From Cryomorphaceae bacterium (lineage in GTDB: Bacteria > Bacteroidota > Bacteroidia > Flavobacteriales > Schleiferiaceae): DNA of 64,000 bases. The notes beneath the pieces were generated by a model. It did no database searches. It was not told the DNA's origin and saw only the letters and a list, made by a program, of their open reading frames with translations. The stretch is from assembly GCA_017858515.1 (NCBI GenBank), contig JAFMBM010000001.1:1-64000 (forward strand). The letters run 5' to 3'. Below, in pieces: positions 63,966 through 64,000 of this stretch. A program made the translations under genes and the position numbers. Position 1 is the stretch's first letter. Every line of letters starts with the position of its first letter.

Positions 63966-64000
63966 ATTAATGAAAAGTCTAAATCAGAATTTACTTCTCG

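Noticed and set aside
63966-64000. Possible 3' end of a gene on the minus strand (TTA at 63991)
   Set aside because: Only two or three codons are available, too little to support a gene.

Overview
The window reads as a chromosomal segment of a Bacteroidota bacterium, most likely order Flavobacteriales; family cannot be fixed from sequence alone. Reasons: a full-length SprA translocon of the type IX secretion system (T9SS) directly downstream of ruvA, cargo proteins with C-terminal T9SS sorting domains, many short lipoproteins, a Bacteroidetes-type lgt with a large insert, a PF14121-like porin, and promoter elements of the TTTG / TAnnTTTG type instead of -35/-10 boxes. The DNA is moderately AT-rich, densely packed (many ATGA and TAATG stop/start overlaps) and has no rRNA, tRNA, CRISPR array, insertion sequence, prophage or recognisable defence island. 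Most of it is housekeeping.

Layout. 1-11.6 kb (minus strand): M23 peptidase, MerR regulator, LemA and two TPM-domain proteins in one tight operon, then ruvA-sprA. 11.6-15 kb (plus): alaS and an outer-membrane barrel. 15-19.2 kb (minus): a small Cys-rich DUF5522-type gene, hutU, an OmpH-like chaperone, a lipoprotein and a lipoprotein esterase. 19.2-21 kb (plus): ACC-deaminase-like PLP enzyme and a glucosaminidase with LysM-like tail. 21-27.9 kb (minus): seven-gene operon adk-obgE-PAP2-crcB-glycosyltransferase-rnhB-lipoprotein. 28-30.5 kb (plus): GDP-mannose pyrophosphorylase and a DUF389 membrane protein. 30.5-34.8 kb (mostly minus): ppa, fumC, pepE, Asp-box propeller, plus a 54-residue membrane protein on the plus strand. 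34.8-39.4 kb: DUF6702-HupE pair and an island of poorly characterised genes (HTH protein, 138-residue protein, porin). 39.4-42.2 kb (minus): dnaB and a so-called asparagine synthetase B-like periplasmic protein. 42.3-50 kb: secreted endonuclease I, DUF192-lgt, an acyltransferase, a MbnP-MbnP-dihaem peroxidase operon and a T9SS cargo protein. 50-64 kb (plus): mpl, rpsA, H-NOX with a soluble hybrid histidine kinase, Nif3 with a zinc-ribbon-family protein, a TPR protein, elbB, gpmI, a HAD phosphatase, map and a methyltransferase, closed by a strong terminator.

Points that stand out: (1) the MbnP/MbnP/dihaem-peroxidase operon, a likely copper-related system with one divergent MbnP that lacks the conserved Trp region; (2) an H-NOX/hybrid kinase pair, a likely nitric-oxide sensing module; (3) five genes whose ATG sits 4-5 nt after a perfect TAnnTTTG box, suggesting leaderless mRNAs; (4) two small genes under 60 codons (DUF5522-type and a membrane peptide); (5) a divergent HTH/hypothetical/porin locus with palindromes between the genes. 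I did not find a clearly new multi-gene system such as a defence locus; the MbnP operon and the HTH/porin locus are the best candidates for undescribed biology.
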